Shown piece by piece: positions 7,420 through 7,841 of a stretch of 7,841 nucleotides of DNA; the stretch's first letter is position 1; the number at the start of each line of letters is the position of its first letter. The notes beneath the pieces were generated by a model, which saw nothing but the letters and a program-made list of their open reading frames with translations, had not been told where the DNA came from and made no database searches. Position numbers and translations under genes: made by a program. The DNA is from Bacteroidales bacterium (GTDB lineage Bacteria > Bacteroidota > Bacteroidia > Bacteroidales > UBA932), in assembly GCA_016295245.1 (NCBI GenBank), contig JAEDLO010000074.1:1-7841 (forward strand), read 5' to 3'.

Positions 7420-7841
7420 TCAATACAACGATTCGTATTGCCTTGCGATATGCTTCCAGGTGTATCTTCTTTGCTCAATCTCTTTCATAGGCATTCCGTC
7501 CTTGTCCTTGTAGAGCAGTTCTATCAATTCTTTGCTATCCTTGAAATAGTATGCTTTGTTTTCGGTCGCTTCACGATTATAGACCACGTCAAAAGCAATT
7601 ATCGGCTTACCGAATGACATAGCTTCAACAAGAGAAGGGTTAGTACCTCCGGCACTATGTCCATGAACATAACACTCACAATGGTTGCGTAAAGCATACA
7701 GCTCATCAAGATCATAGACAGAATCAACCAAATGGATATTCGGGTAAGGACTATATTGTTTTTTTATGTTTCGGCTGTAGAAACTACGATTCCAATTACC
7801 GATAAATACCAAAGTCTTTCCGCTTTTGGCAAACGCATCAC
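7420..7841 (-). CDS. GT-B glycosyltransferase, C-terminal part
   Basis: About 139 C-terminal residues are visible; the 5' end lies beyond the right edge. The segment starts DAFAKSGKTLVFIGNW, the first strand of the nucleotide-sugar-binding domain of GT-B (GT1/GT4-like) glycosyltransferases. It continues with YALRNHCECYVHGHSAGGTN, PSLVEAMSFGKPIIAFD and EATENKAYYF. The VHGHSxGGTNPSLxEAM pattern is characteristic of glycosyltransferases of the DUF1972/rhamnosyltransferase kind. In that region the first Glu of the usual EX7E motif is Gly and only the last (LVEAM) is kept, which I believe is normal for this subgroup. The protein would act at the cytoplasmic face, adding a sugar to a lipid-linked polysaccharide; donor and acceptor cannot be told. 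GC is low (one 60-base sample gives 35%, against 65% in thiG), suggesting a transferred capsule or O-antigen locus. It ends at TGA 7422-7420, 91 bp before the GH2 start, on the same strand. Confidence 0.85.
   Translation of the reverse strand, partial: DAFAKSGKTLVFIGNWNRSFYSRNIKKQYSPYPNIHLVDSVYDLDELYALRNHCECYVHGHSAGGTNPSLVEAMSFGKPIIAFDVVYNREATENKAYYFKDSKELIELLYKDKDGMPMKEIEQRRYTWKHIARQYESLY

Noticed and set aside
7329..7478. 50-residue N-terminal extension of the GH2 protein from an upstream ATG
   Set aside because: It would place 50 unrelated residues before a good signal peptide, would overlap the glycosyltransferase end, and would run through the predicted promoter. The start at 7328 is preferred.

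Overview
The window is almost entirely coding and reads as chromosome from a GC-rich member of the Bacteroidales, probably gut-associated. The evidence is Bacteroides-type ThiE, ThiC and ThiH sequences, no Shine-Dalgarno (SD) sequence at usable spacing before any start examined, a Bacteroidetes-style promoter (TAnnTTTG) and an exported glycoside hydrolase family 2 (GH2) enzyme. The genus cannot be fixed from this sequence.

Left part (1-5516, plus strand): a tight thiamine biosynthesis operon, thiD (C-terminal part only) - thiS - thiE - thiG - thiC - thiH - tenI-like. Three junctions overlap by 4 bp (ATGA) and the other gaps are 4, 19 and 25 nt. ThiC makes the pyrimidine (HMP-P) and ThiD phosphorylates it to HMP-PP. 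ThiS carries sulfur to ThiG, ThiH supplies dehydroglycine from tyrosine, and ThiG builds the thiazole. ThiE joins the two halves into thiamine phosphate, and the TenI-like protein probably aromatises the thiazole. No thiF, thiO or kinase for the last step lies in the visible part. The operon promoter and any TPP riboswitch would lie left of the window.

The most unusual object is inside thiD. Eleven in-frame 12-bp tandem units (57-188) insert about 44 hydrophilic residues with an A-[EK]-S-[GR] pattern into a loop of an otherwise normal kinase.

Middle right (5520-7328, minus strand): a secreted GH2 enzyme with the residues expected of a beta-glucuronidase. It converges on the thiamine operon with only 3 bp between stop codons. 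A predicted promoter lies at 7355-7386, with a small palindrome in its spacer.

Right end (7420-7841, minus strand): the C-terminal part of a GT-B glycosyltransferase with visibly lower GC than the rest, suggesting the edge of a polysaccharide locus. I see no CRISPR, tRNA, rRNA, insertion sequence or phage gene. No gene-free stretch exceeds 91 bp. Apart from the thiD repeat, the region looks ordinary.
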